Source: Sesamum alatum (Eukaryota; Streptophyta; Magnoliopsida; Lamiales; Pedaliaceae). From it: DNA of 64,000 nt. A model generated the notes under the pieces. The model did not search any database, was not told the DNA's origin, and was given only the letters and a program-made list of their open reading frames with translations. Shown here piece after piece: positions 34,617 through 48,096 of this stretch. The position numbers were made by a program, and so were the translations under genes. Within the stretch, counting starts at the first letter, position 1, and every line of letters begins with the position of its first letter. The stretch covers positions 34,502,479-34,566,478 of the forward strand of contig JACGWO010000005.1 in NCBI GenBank assembly GCA_034509735.1. The letters run 5' to 3'.

Positions 34617-37600
34617 ATGGAACCCATTTCTCTCTGCAATCGTAGTATTGCGGTTGGAATCTCACCGCTCAGTACCCATAGTTTTCCCACCCCTTGCTAC
34701 TGCCCATTTACTCCTAAACTCGGAAAATCATTGCACTCTTCTTTTTCGGTTAGAGTGAAGTGCAGTTCTGGTAGTGGGAAGAATGGAGATTTTGATGTTG
34801 ATGATGAACGTCTCACGACTTCTTGGGCTTACAGTGTGCTGGGACTTCACACTCAATGCTCATCTGCGCAACTCAAAGCTGCTTTTCGAACCAAGGTAAT
34901 TAATCATTTCGAGAAATTGTCGTTTCTGAAAATTCTGTTATTGTGTTCTTCTTGACTGTTTTCTACGATATGAGTTCTTCAGGATTTTTTTTTTTATTCT
35001 TTTTAATAATTTGTGTGTGTGGGTGGGGGCTGGGGATTTCCAGGTGAAGGAGTTTCATCCGGACCTAAACAGAGGTGGGCAAGACTCGGATAAAATGATT
35101 CGGCGCGTAATTCAAGCCTATGAGGTAATTGTTTGCATCATTGTGTATTGCTATTCTCTAGGATCAAAGGCTCATTAGTATTTGATTTTGATTTTCTTGT
35201 CGATATTTAGTGTGGTCGGTGCTGCCTTTAGGAATTCATTTTGTGGTGCATTATTTTGTAGTTAACTTATTTTGATAAGGAATCACTTCAAGTTGAATTT
35301 CTACCAGCAGTCGGTTTACTTCCAAGGCAACATCTATAGCTATAAAGGCCTCTGCTGAATTTAATGTCATTGACATTGATATGCTAAGCCGGTTTGGAAC
35401 TTTACAAACTTGTCGCTGTAAAAGTTCTAATTTTTGAGCCATTCTTTGTAATTGTTTTTGTAAATTTTCAGTGTACCATGCTCTTGAACCTGCCGCTCTT
35501 CCCCCATGATAACATCAAAAAAATGACAAAAAGAGGAAAATGGCAACCTCTTTTACTGTATAAATAATCCGTACTTAGGTTCTCTCCGTTGTTTTAGGTT
35601 TTCGCTAAAAGACTGCCATTGTTAAATTTTTTAATTAGAGAGCAGCTAACCAGAACTAATTTGCTGTATCAAACAGATTTTGTCCAACTACAGCAAATCA
35701 GAAATTATTGAGAGGTAAACAGAACAATCTAATGCTTCTCCTTGTTGAGCATTACTTTATGGAGTAGCAATTTATATCACAGTTCCACAGCTTTATTATG
35801 GACTTAGAAGTGCTTCTGGATATCTTTCAATAAAGCCTTTCAGAAACTTCTTTGAGTTATATAGTATTGAGTTAACTTCACTTGGACCCCTTCTGAAAAT
35901 ATGAAACTACATGTTCCTCCATAAAACTTTAGAAATTACACTTACACCCTAGGGAAGATACTCCGTTTACAATCGCACCCTTGCCATTAGGGCTTCGGAC
36001 AGAAAATGCCAACCGCAGTCAAAAGTTTAAATGACCTTCCAATTAACCCCTCATCATTAGAGGATCTTTATATTTTATTGACCAAATCTACCTTGCCAAT
36101 ATTTTTAAACTTGTAGGGGTGTAAATGTAATGTCTTAATAATTGAAAGGGGGTAATGTGATAAAATACTTACTATGGAATTACTGTAGTTGGAGATGAAA
36201 AAATAATTATTTTGGTTTTTATCTTTTTATATGGATAGAGTGAGGTTGCAGTTATTCTTGCATGTATCACATAAATATATTTTGTCTAGGCACATTTTTA
36301 TGTTGTAGGATAAAAATATAAAAATGAAAATGTCTAAAAAAATAATATGAAAAAAAAAAATTTTACTGTGACAACTTCTTAGATGGTAATGAATCTGAAA
36401 TTTCGATTTTCAAAGGGTTCTTTAGGATTAACTTAGAACCTTACTACTCGCCGTATCTTGTGTGATATATACTGCTAGCACACCAGGCTAAATTTATGAT
36501 GATATTACTAAAAAACTTGGTTAGATTTTTTTTTGCTTTTTGCTTCAGTCAGTTTGTAATAAAAGTAGAGATATTCCTAATCCAATATTCAAGCATTGCC
36601 TCAAAGTATTGAAGAAAACAATCCTACAAGATGTCCCTTCAAATATAAAATTTAACAAATCCATCCCTTCCAAACTTATATGTAAGACTGTAGTGGTATT
36701 ATCAGTTCTGCAACAAAGATTTTGATGCCTCAATTTGAACTTTCCTCTGTATACCCTTAGTTGATCTGGCAATTTTTGGTGACAACTCCAAATTATTTTT
36801 CCTCACTTTCTAGAGCTTTAGATTCAGTAAATTTTTTAATATGCTAACCCTTTCCTGTTTCGAAAAGTTTGTGTTTTTTTACCTCTTTGAAACTTATGAC
36901 CTCCTGTAGCACGAATACACCGTGGAGTATATCTGTGCAATTATTTTTATAGACATTACTTAGTATTACTCAAGCACTAGTTGATAAGTCTACAGTTTGC
37001 ACCAGCTCTTGTATAACACATCTTTTTCTAATTTTCTCTGCACACATTTGGATATGATTTCTCATTATTGGGTTGATTAGTCACATTTCTTTATTTTCCT
37101 TCCCTGACACACAGTTGAAAGATAGAGATAAACTAAGTATACTATATTGAAATCTTGAATAAGATTTATCCATCAAGGAAAGATGACCAGCTTGCTTGCT
37201 GTATCTTGCCCAGTAAAGTTGTATTTTCATTGAGTTACATTATTAACCAAAGGAAGCTTTAATGCTGTTTCAATAAAACCACTGTTTGGTTAAGAAATAA
37301 AGCAACTCAAAATTCCATTTAGAAAACTTACCTGTTACCACAATAAATGACACCATCCAGTATTTGATTTAGCAAGAATTTGCATAGTTATAAATATCTC
37401 GACTGAGGTTGGAACTTAAGATAGTTGGTGGCAAAATTGGATAAACTCCAGATATTGGGGTTAAATTAAGGATGAACAAGTCCCTTCACAATTGGAACAA
37501 ACACATTGACTATTCACATTGTTATATCCCACTTTATAGGTTTCACTTTTCCCCAGAAGGTTGTCTGGTGATTTCGTTTAATGTCAATCCCAGTGTTGTT

Positions 37601-39668
37601 TGTGCCGTAATTCGTGATTTTCGTGCGCATAATTTTCATGTGTGTAGAGAATGTATGGATCCATTTGACCAACCAGAATGTGAAGCATTTGATGTCTTCG
37701 TCAATGAGGTTCTTTGCATTGGCAAAGGTACCAACTTGTTCATTATTCTTTCTGTTTCCAACTGTAACTATTTTGAAGTACTGGACTTCGTTCGCTGTTT
37801 TACTATTTTCTGTGAATCTATTTGCTTTTTATTTTAACCCTGGCTCGCAAAGATCAAAGCTGTATTCCTAGTATCCATATTCTAGTTATTATGCTAAGCA
37901 CTTCTTCCTTGATAACAGCAACTGGGTTACTTCTACGGAATAAGGATCTTTCTTTTGTACTTTTCTTGTCAAGTGGTCATGGTTTCAGAGTCTTAAAGAA
38001 GAGACTGCTGAGAGTAAAGGACCTAAAGGCATATGATTTTTAGTGCAAGTGACCACTAATACTTTGATCTAGTATTAGCAACCACTTTGTCAGTAAGATA
38101 ATGGATTAAAGAAACAATCCATCTCGGATTATTTGGTCGAGAAGGGGTGCAACACTTTTGACATATACGTATCTTCCGCAGAATTTCAGGCTGTATTGTT
38201 TGATTTAAACAAACAATCTTAAATTTTTCATGATATGATGATTCTTGAGATAAGAGTTCTAGATCTCTAGATATCACCTTAATGCCTCTTTTGCAAGTTT
38301 CTTTTAACAATACCCGTATATTTTCTTGCAAAAGGATGATTATCTTATTTTGAGTACGGTTTCTCTTATTTGGCACCTTGATAGTTTTCTGTCCTGCAAT
38401 GTAGCAGGACGTATTGGGACCCTCCTAAAGAATGGTGGAAAATTCAGGAACTCTGTCCATGTTACCATCTCTGTCGTGTGCTGCTATTAATATCATGTTA
38501 CCAAGATCATTCTTAAATACTTTTTGGAAAAGAGGGTTAAATCACAAACAAAATTTTTGAGAATCAAAGTACTTCACTTCTTATTGCAAGTATGTAGCTT
38601 CTTGCTGTCTGAAACCACGTATCACAGTGTCGGTATTCACGATGAACTTGGAGATAGAAAGACATATGGTACATTGTAAACTTACTTTTTAGACATATTA
38701 GATATCAATTTTGTGGTGTTTTATTCAGGGCTGAAGCATGAGACCTATATTTCTTACAGAAATACTAAGTCATAATTTTATTGTATGTCAGAGTCTCTTA
38801 TTAGAAAAATGTACCTGCACTACATCCTCTTAAGTGCAAGAAAGATATGCATAGAACCATGCGTGTTTTATTTTTCAGTGGCAAAACTTTCTAAGTATCC
38901 CAGAAGTTCCAATTGCTAATGAATATGGATTTTCACTTACCTGAGTCACTACTTAAGACATTTTTTTCATTTTTGTTGTTTTTTACTATTGTCTTGAGCA
39001 GAGATAGACTTACTCTTTTGTTCACACTCATTTCAATATCTGCAGGCTGTCCATATTCATGTGTAAATAGAGCACCTCATGCTTTCAAATTTTCGTCAGT
39101 AACAGGGACAGCGCGTGCAGCTTCTCAAGGTTGGTTTTGACCTCAGCAATAAAGTACAAATATTTGCCTACCGATGTAAAAGAAAGTAAAAAGTAAGAAA
39201 ACAAAAGAATTTGTATTTCTGAGAAACAATAATCTAAATTTGACTGCGATCTAAGGGAGTGAGAGTACGCCAAATAAAAGCTTATTGATCCCCTCAGATT
39301 TCCTGATTGAACCATTCTTCTATTCCTCAGGGCACGCTGAGGACTATCAAGTTCAGCTTGCAGTTGGTCAGTGTCCAAGAGCTTGTATTCATTATGTTAC
39401 ACCATCACAGAGAGTTATTCTAGAGGAGCTTCTTGACACGTATATTACCTGCTTTACTCAATCTTCTCATTCTTCTTTCTTTTGTATAGACTCCAAATCC
39501 TGCTTTCTGTGCTATCTTGTTTGCAGCATCCTAGACATGCCGTATGATACTTCAGCTGAGGCCGAGCTGCTGTATTCTCTCATTGTTAAAGCCAACTACG
39601 AGAACAATCGATATCAAACTCCTAAGAGGAATGCCAAGGTCTCTAGTGTGCATGTCGATTGGTTCTAA
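34617..39668 (+). CDS. Plastid DnaJ (type C) protein with ferredoxin-like domain
   Basis: Seven exons: 34617-34895, 35044-35124, 35677-35714, 37648-37727, 39046-39129, 39331-39439, 39527-39668, all GT-AG, giving 270 residues. The start chosen is MEPISLC, which opens a Ser/Arg-rich chloroplast transit-like leader of about 50 residues; an in-frame ATG at 34581 would add 12. A J domain spans about residues 67-130 (YSVLGL, then FHPDLN with the Hsp70-activating HPD at 98-100). After it comes a bacterial-ferredoxin-like module with Cys156, Cys161, Cys165 and Cys202/Cys206 (LCIGKGCPYSC, then VGQCPRACIHYVTPSQR). This J-plus-ferredoxin order matches the Arabidopsis DJC76/DJC77/DJC82 group, linked to thylakoid function and stress; which member this is I cannot settle, though the short length favours a DJC82-like one. 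It probably recruits plastid Hsp70. The C-terminus is HVDWF. Confidence 0.92.
35877..36185. mobile_element. MITE-like element in an intron of the DnaJ-ferredoxin gene
   Basis: Imperfect inverted ends: aaattacacttacacccta on the left, and the reverse complement of the right gives acattacatttacacccct. The interior is non-coding. A relative with similar phrases (ttctgaaaatatgaaact / tctgaaaatgtgagatt) lies at 54187-54450. It sits in intron 35715-37647. Confidence 0.45.
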
Positions 39669-40544
39669 ACGAAGCTCAATCACTAAGATCAGCCGAGCCA
39701 GTTAGCCCCACTGTCCATTTGAAAAGATAGAGAATGTCTATTCACAGTTATCTTGTAATGGAGGATCACTCTATTGAAGACAGACACCAAAGACTTTCTG
39801 AGATGATTGTATATAACCCCTCGTACAGCAGCCCATAATTTCGATGAGCAAGTGAAGGATTGTACAAGCTAAGATTACAAATTACTTGGCCACATACACA
39901 AACAGTGATCTTTAACTGCATTTGCCTATGGTCAATTACAATATAGAATAATGCACTTAGAAAACTGCTCAGAAAGATAGAAACTTACTGAGGTTGCATG
40001 ATTCTGATGAAGGCTATTTAACCATGTCTATATTCATCATTACTTTTTCCCTTGAAGAAAGAGAAGGAGCAACTTGTAGACTCTGATGTATAACTGAGAA
40101 CAAGTGAGCAATGATCTGATAGAAGAAGAGAAAGAGCAATTGAACAATCATGATGTCATATTTCTTAAATCAGCTGATTACAGGGGCTTGTTGAGCAACG
40201 TTCGGATATCTTTGAGGACTTGGATGGATGGACTTAATGGTTCTCATCCTCTTACCAATTTGATGCTATCTGGTCCCTAGATTTAAATGAAGAAAAGTAA
40301 CTAGTAGAAAAGGGGGAAACACATTAGGGAAAAAAAGCTAAATAAAGACTACAATTTCATTAGTGCTTTTGCATCATCACTAAAATCCAGAGACAATATA
40401 CAGGCTCTAATACAAACAATTTCAAACAGCATCTGTCAAACAAGCATCAAGTGAACAATGAGTGTGTGTGTGACCAGTAGATGAGCAAATATTAGTTGAG
40501 TTTTGACACAGAAGAAGCGCAAATATCAACAATGAAAGCTAAAT
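39669..40544. other. Gap between convergent genes
   Basis: The 3' flanks of the DnaJ-ferredoxin gene (+) and the DUF1995 gene (-) meet here within 876 bp. It probably holds both 3' UTRs. No other gene seen. Confidence 0.6.
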
Positions 40545-43500
40545 TCATCTGGATATGACTTTCATAAAACGATTTATCGAGGAGAAGATGCTTGCTGCTT
40601 GATCAAACAAAGATGCTCCCTTCTCTGACTTGTCCTGTCCACCAAAAATAATCTGCCAGAAAACCAGTAAGAGCAAATTATCAGCATTTTCCTCACAAAT
40701 TCTTGTCCTCAAAACTCTCGCGTTCTCAACCTGATATTGCAACTAAATCTCCAAACTTCTTGAAAAGGAAAACACAAACTCATTTAATCCTTTTATGTTA
40801 TGGGAGGATTAGCTTCTAATAGTTCTTTTCTTCTTTAACCCCGTCTTTCTAGGGGCAAAGGACTTGATTAATACAGTATCCGTAACTGTGACAGAGAAAA
40901 ATTAAGTGGAGATAAAACAATCTCTTGAAGAATGAGAGAGCAACTAACCTCGAGTTCTTCTATATCAGGACGGCGTATCAGTTCCTTGGCAAGCAGATAC
41001 CTATTCGGCCTCTCTTTATCATCATAAAACACCTTCCACAATCTAATGTGAGACAAGAGTATGTTAATATATTCAGATGGTTTTACATATCTGAGGAACA
41101 AATGTATAGAGTTGGTTCTAGTGTAACTTAGGAAAGAACTTTAGTTTTATTAAGCAAGGAGTAATGACATAAGCTGCCTAAAACTTGTACAACAAGGGAG
41201 GGTGATATAAATTTTTCTTGACCAGTGGGCATGGAAATTATGCAAACATAAGATATAAGAAGAAAATTTAACAGTACACAGTAACAAAAACTCTCTGTTC
41301 CAGTGTAACATGGTAAGTGACTTTCTGAATTTGGGTGTTTTTGAACTACCACATAGTGCTGTGTTTACTTTGAAGTCTCTTAATTGTCTGTCTGATTGTA
41401 TGAACACATTACAAAGGGATTTGATACAAATTCTCTAATATTGGCTCCATGGAAAATACCGTGAAATAGCAAAAAAAACTACTTACCCTGGGTAACATCT
41501 AAACACAGCACCAGCAGGGAGAGGCTTCATCGAGTAGACAACTGTAAAAGTGCTATAAATTGATAATGTGTGAGCACAAGGCTTAAATAACTTTTTTCAA
41601 GATAAAGAGAAATGCGGCATGAGATATGTAGTTTCATGTAAAAGTATCAGGAAAAACAACCCCCAAGCGCCGATCCTCAATCCCTCCCCCACACATAAAG
41701 AGAAAAGAAAAAGAAAAAGTAAATGAGCAAACAGCATACATAAGTAGATGAATGAAAAGGAAAAATAGAAAGACACACCATCACTTTCCACTATCAACTA
41801 TTTTTCATGTGGTGTTCCTACTCAACCACTTCAAGACATGCCATTAACGAAATAAAACTGCAGTTCGCTACATGAACTGCAGGGACAGAGATGTAGTTCC
41901 ATAACACATTAGAGAAAACATTTTTTGAAGGAAGAGGTAAAACAGAGATATTGTTCCTGAAGCAAACCCACAAACCCCTGGTTTGAAATGATAAAGATGA
42001 ACAATCACAAATAACTTACAATACCTCAGAAAATTCCGCCGCAATCGTCGAACATTGATGCCGACTCCAACATCCTCACTAACAAGGCGTGGTTCCACAT
42101 AATAAGAGGCCTAGGCTAGCCATATCATTTAAAATTATTGTGAGGAAGTGGAATAAAAAGAATGCTACTTGGACACCACACAATGCTTCTCTGTCTTAGA
42201 TAACTGTTGCATGTAACAGATGCCTTTGGAAGTTGCAAGTACATGTTTGCAAACAACAAATGAACCTGTGGGATCTCATCTCACCGCAGTAACAACCACA
42301 TGATTAGGAGAGAAGAGGAAAGCATGCAAATTTATGTCATTCTCATATATAGGATTTTACTTTAGTCAAGAAACAACACTACCTAACAGCCATTTTCTTA
42401 TTTTAGCATGCCAATCACAAGCATGGTCCTCAAAAAGTCTAAAGTATTATGACAGAGAAAAAGATATTATTGAAGTCGTGTAAATCACTAGATTATTTAC
42501 TCTCATCATCTAGTCCTACTATCTTCTTTTACCTAACTATATCTATAATTCTTATGTTTTATTCACCTAAACACATACCTATCATATGATGATTTATCAT
42601 TACCGAGCTACGGTTGGGAATATGAGCTTCTGGATCCCAGTATTAATGGAAGTCTAAAAGCTTTCTATGATGTTAATGTTGCTTTAGGGAATAATTTATG
42701 GGTTCATAGGATGGTCTTTGGTAATTCAAATATAGCATCTATGGAATTCACAGGTGGACATGGAGCAACCTAAATTTGCATTCTATTTTTATTCTTTTTA
42801 TTTTCTGAGTTTATTTAAGAATAGCATGAGACAGTAAGACGGGTTATTGGTGAATAAATTGAGTAGAATATGTAGCCTTTGTATAAGGTTTGAGATTCCA
42901 TGATAGTTTGGTCTGAAACGAAAAAACCAGCCCCCTGAAACCCAACCCAAAAATCAGAAAAAGGAAAAAACCCCAGACCAAAGGTTCCTTTTCCTTCCCC
43001 ATTGAATTTGTTCTACGTGCAATGCTATGCGTAATTCTACATGAAAATACAGAGACAAATGAGGACGCTGCATTACTGGATCATCTGAGAGGTCCGATGC
43101 AATTTTCTGGACATATTCCAACATCTGATAATCAGGAACCACCATCACAACAATCTCGTCTTCACTATTCACAGGCTTTCGGTCACCTAGACTGGACAAA
43201 TAAGATGAACTAGTATTACATCAAAAGAAAAGCATAAGGAGAAGAAAAAGTTAAGAATGCCGCAATTTAGTACTTTATATTTAGCTTCACCACTCCCATC
43301 ACTTTCTTCAAATAAAGAGACTAATGACCCTTACTTAAGGATCGTGAATATTTAAGTGCTCCCGGAAAGAAAATTCTTTCCAAATGAAGAGACTCTGCAC
43401 ACACTCACCTGAAGATCTTTTGTCTCCAAGAGCTTCATCTGAGAATAAATACTTACTTTTACATGTCACAGAAATATCCGAAGTCATGCAATATAACAGA

Positions 43501-46234
43501 ATTGGTTTAACTGCATGTAAAGTAGAATCCCTGAATCCCCGTTTGAAAAAGAAAACAGAATAATAGGAAATGCTACCCTGTTGCTCAACTTGAAAGCAAC
43601 ATGATGAAATCCAACATAAATTATCTGATTTGATAAATCAACATTGTCTATTATAAAGACGATTCTTACGTAAAAAATTCAAATGCTTATATTGTATATA
43701 AAAAGGTTTTAATGTCTATTTTCCATGAAAAAAAGCAGAGCAGCAACAACAGTGAAAAGAATATTTGTAATATGTGACAATCTTGTTTCTAGCGAATTAA
43801 TGACCTCCAGAGTAGTAAATATATTGATTGAAGGACTCAATCAAAATTTGTTATATTTTACTGATGATAAAAGATAAATGCTTATGCATGGTCTACCTGG
43901 AGAAACCAAATGCAGCATCTTTCCATCGATACTTCAGTAGTGCAGCAGCACCAGCATCAGGAAATACGGCTTTAATTCTCTATAACCAAAACCATTTACA
44001 TCTCAATATTTGTAATTAACTCAGAAAAAAATAGGAGAGCTGTTGCATGCATGTCAAGCCAAATAAATAAAAGATGCATTGCTTGACTAGATAAAATTGG
44101 TTACGCTAACCCATATAGTTTTATATAGCAACTATCATTTTCAGAGATTGATAAAAAAAGAGAAAAAAATAAAAATATTCTGGTACACGGATATATTAGA
44201 CGATAGATGCTAATTTCCATACTGATCAATTACAACCTTCCTCCTATCCAGACTGCTTATATATATATATCTACATATATAATAAACACAAATATGCATT
44301 CGTACATAAAGTCATCAGGTATTACCAGTCTCAATGCGATTACCACAATTACAGATATATCACAAACCAACCTGGCACCCTGTTTCTGCAATAAGCGTGT
44401 CCAAGAATATCTTTGATAGTTCCCAAAGCTCAGCCTGTGCCCCTTCATCATCAAGAAACTGCAGTTGTGGAATTAATAGCTCTACCTAAAGAAAGAAGAA
44501 AAAAAGAGAGAAAATTGGAATCAGAAAATATACTACAATGATAGACATCTTGCAATTAACACTACCACATTAACGTAAAGTATAAAATGAAATAGCATAA
44601 ATTATTAATCTTTCATGAGTAGCGTTGTTCTTTTCTTTCTCTTCTTCCTTCCCCAGAAAAGAGTTGTTATTAACTGAACTCATAACTCAGTTTAATTGTT
44701 TAAGAAGAAGAAAAACCGGAATCAGGCTTCAATCGGACGAAAAATGCCACAATTGAGTCCAAATTCTCTATGGTTGGAGCATTGGATGCTCCAGTTTTTG
44801 GTGTAACACAACAATGTGCCTCAACTTTCAAGTTGTTACAAGTGAAAGATTTTGAACTTGCATTCACTAATAGTTGCGACATGTCTTTGTCTGTCATTTC
44901 AGCTAGCCAACTGAAACAGTATTGAAAAATCTGCAAATACATACTATGGCTCTCACTCCTCCTGAAGAAACAAACTCTGCGCTTGCTTGGCCTGATTGAC
45001 GAACTGCACCCTCCAAATCAGAAGGCAAACAACTGAAACACAAATTGTATGAAAATTAAGGCACACTTATCTATATCTTATTGCATCACCATCCAGGAAT
45101 CTGGAAATAATTTGAACTAAATGCATTTTTCTGGTGACTAAAGTCATGAGAGGCATATTGGGATGGATAACACTGTTATAAGTAGTCAAAAGTCAAAACT
45201 AGTATGAAAAAAGAGAGTAACCATTCAATGGAGATATTCTACTATATATTGCGTGTACGAAATGATACCTTTCTCTCTATTTATAGATCACAAGTACAGA
45301 AGTAATATTGCATCTGAAACCACTATGAAATTAACGTGTCTGCACTGTTGTCAAAATAGCAAAGACGGAGAAACCGAGTAGCTTATCAGCTCTAATAGTC
45401 CTATAATTAACCCATAAAGGAACAATTATGGGCCAGGAAAATGATCACCGGATCAGCTCTTAAGCTAGAAAAGGCAGGCGAGGCTGGTGACTAGTTCAAA
45501 ATATGCTTTTGTGCGAAGAAACAAATTTACTTGAGCGGGGGCTTAATCTGAGAACATATGAGGAAATGAAGAGTTTCCACTTTGAAATATTCAGCTCACT
45601 GTTGAATCGAGACGAAGCATGTAAACTTGCCAAAATATTCTTTGGAGAAAAAGCCAAGATTCCAAATTATACAAAGGAGCATGTTTGACAGAACACTGAA
45701 AAAATATTATTGAATGATGATGCTAACGCACTTATATAATCTTGTAGTAAGTGTGATTGCTGTGCTAGTTTACTGTATATTTCTGTACTAAGCATGAATG
45801 CAAGGCAGAGGCATATATGGGATGAAGAAAAGGGAGAAACAAACAAACAAAACAAATCATACTAAAACTTCAATAAAGGAAGCAGCTAATCATTTCCAGG
45901 AACAAACAACACACTCACAATAACAGAACACGGCGTTCAAGTATTCAAGTGAATCAAATAATAACATTAACACTAAAACAGAATCGGACCTGTCATCCTC
46001 TTCAGTTTCTTCGACTTGCTCAACTGGTGGTTCTTGTGCGTCGTCTTCTTCCAGATTTTCCTGGCCTTGGAATTGCTCAAACTTGGCCTGCGTTCTTGAG
46101 CTGGAGATGAGTCTAAGACGTGAAATTCCATTAAGCCGACAGGGGAGAGAGGGATAGAATGGTGAGGAGGATTGGGAGGCGGCGGGTAGTCTGCGAATTG
46201 AGGCCATGGAACTCGAGTATGTTGCAGAGGCCAT
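40545..46234 (-). CDS. Plastid DUF1995 protein, LPA3-like, with apparent 1-base deletion
   Basis: Nine exons, minus strand: 46234-45990, 45032-44945, 44485-44372, 43979-43897, 43191-43077, 42110-42025, 41552-41487, 41042-40949, 40652-40545, giving 332 residues. The leader MASATYSSSMASIRR is transit-peptide-like, followed by an acidic Glu/Asp linker. The DUF1995 domain (about 83-290) shows LPSDLEGAVRQS, AIVELLIPQLQFLDDEG, AELWELSKIFLDTL, KAVFPDAG, VVMVVPDYQ, VFRCYPGLWKVFYDDK and RPNRYLLAKEL. The tail is FSSINRFMKVISR. Arabidopsis LPA3 of this domain family assists photosystem II (CP43) assembly; a similar plastid role here is inferred. Exon 6 is odd. The acceptor at 42115 gives the expected PRPLIMWN block but then one base is missing and a stop follows. 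The acceptor at 42110 keeps the frame and reads ASYYVEPRLVSEDVGVG. An in-frame ATG at 46279 would add 15 residues. Confidence 0.88.
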
Positions 46235-46247
46235 CTCTCCTTCCTTC

Positions 46248-46269
46248 CACACACACACACACACACATA
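46248..46269. repeat. (AC)n tract just upstream of the DUF1995 start codon
   Basis: About ten AC units, with one interruption, end 14 bases before the ATG at 46234. The tract would lie in the 5' UTR, or, if the upstream ATG at 46279 is used, would encode a Cys-Val run. Confidence 0.85.
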
Positions 46270-47563
46270 CACACCTCAACCGCTGAACGAGATAGATAGA
46301 ATTGAATAATCCAGTGTAATGCTGTAACGAGGCAACTGTCTACTCGACCAATCACGGCGTTCCACGTATATATATTCACCAGAACTAACATAAATTACTT
46401 ATACTGATATATTAAAAAAAAAAAAGAAAAATCATTTTCCACAACAATTTGTGTCACTGCAACATCAAGTTTTAGAATATGAATTAATATTTTTAAATAT
46501 CTATAATAATATACTTAGTTATCAATTTCAAATAGTCTACATCATCTTTTAATCGTGAATCTATTTGATGGGAGCTAAAATAGCTCATTCTTGAGTTTGA
46601 GTGGAGTGGACCTTGGGTTTTTGCAAGCTATAAAAAGGGAACTTGCAAAAAATCGTTAGCACTCCAACAATTAAGTCAGTAAATAATTGTAAATAAAGTA
46701 AAAAAACGGTGAGAATTCGTGAACAAAGAGCATGATATGAGCTTAATGCGAATGTTTTAGATTCGTGTGCTAGAGTGCCATGAAAAACGTTATTTGAGCC
46801 AGTCAAGTAAGCCGATATTTATAAAGAAAAAGGGTAAGGATGAGTGTTCCATTGATAAGGATAAGGATAAGATCGGGTCTACACTTATCCAGTCTTGATG
46901 AACTTGGGCTTCCTTGATGAGGCTTCATCCTTAGCCTGGGCTGAACCTCTACCTCGTTGGGGAGAGGCCTGAACAGTCCTTCATTGGGCTGAGCCAATAC
47001 CCCCTTTGGGCCTCCTAAAAAAATATGCGGGCATTTGCGTGAGACTACAATATCTCTCATTGGGCTTCTAGATGCCTCTTTGATTTTTTTGGACCTTGCT
47101 CTTGGGCTAGCCATTTTGGCTTGTATCACTATTATTAAGTGTATCCATCGATTTCACCCATGTTTATCACTTACTCTAATTTCAATTATATATTAGTTTT
47201 TGTTTTTAGAATATTTGTCGTGTCAATCTGGTTATATGCGCATAAGTGTTACGTGTCACGACACATAGTCTATGGAAATGGTTCGCATGTTCAGATTTAT
47301 TTTGGAGATAAAAGTAAATAGTTTGAGATAAGTATTGTATATTTAATTTTATTTTAAAGAAAAAAAAATAACATACTATTAGTTACGTCCAAAAAAGAAA
47401 ATTAAACACGTTATTCAAACCAGCCAACAACATAAATAAACGTTGAATTATACAATGTTCGAAGTTTAAAACAAATTTTAGTATTGAAATATAATCAAAA
47501 TTATTTAATTCTTAATATTCATCAATTTTAGAAGTATAAAGATATAAATATGGATTCAAAATT
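46270..47563. other. Intergenic, no gene recognised
   Basis: Promoter side of the DUF1995 gene, then AT-rich sequence. An open frame on the minus strand at 47129-46803 (108 codons) resembles no family and is not called. Confidence 0.45.
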
Positions 47564-47975
47564 AGGGTGAATTATAATGACTTCTCATGATATTTGACAT
47601 AATTACAGATATCCCATCATTGTTTCCAATATTACAAATACTCCATGAGGTTTGTAATTTTTAATTAAGGGTCTGAAATGGTCCATTTTACCCTTGATTT
47701 TTTTCTTTAAATTGTAGATTAATCAGCTGAAGTAAATTACATTATTGCTCATTTGTGTAAAATTCATAGATACCTTTGTCTAAAAGAATTTAAAAAATTT
47801 TAAAAAATAATTCAATTTGCATAAGGGCATTTGGGTCAATCACCCATAAAAATTGATGAAAATGAGTTATTCGTTAGACGGTTATAAATCTTACTGAGGT
47901 ATTTGTAATTTTTAAAACAATAATAAATTATTCGTAATTATGCTTAACCTCGTGAGATGTGGTTATAATTCGCCC
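47564..47975. mobile_element. MITE family copy C
   Basis: The left end is agggtgaattataatgactt, near-identical to copy A. The right end reads gatgtggttataattcgcccc. The interior shares cataattacagatat, gtaatttttaatta, ccattttaccc and agacggttataaa with copies A and B. The target-site duplication is not clear. Confidence 0.65.
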
Positions 47976-48096
47976 CTTGAAATTATTTAAGTCTTACATG
48001 ATTGTTTTAAATCCAATAGTACACATTAGACAATGTAAACAAGAATCAACCTAATCGTGCTCGCAAGTTGTCAACAAGGCCAATATTCTTCTGGAC

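Noticed and set aside
46803..47129. 108-codon minus-strand frame
   Set aside because: No domain; sequence style (ggcctc, cttgggct) suggests decayed repeat rather than gene.
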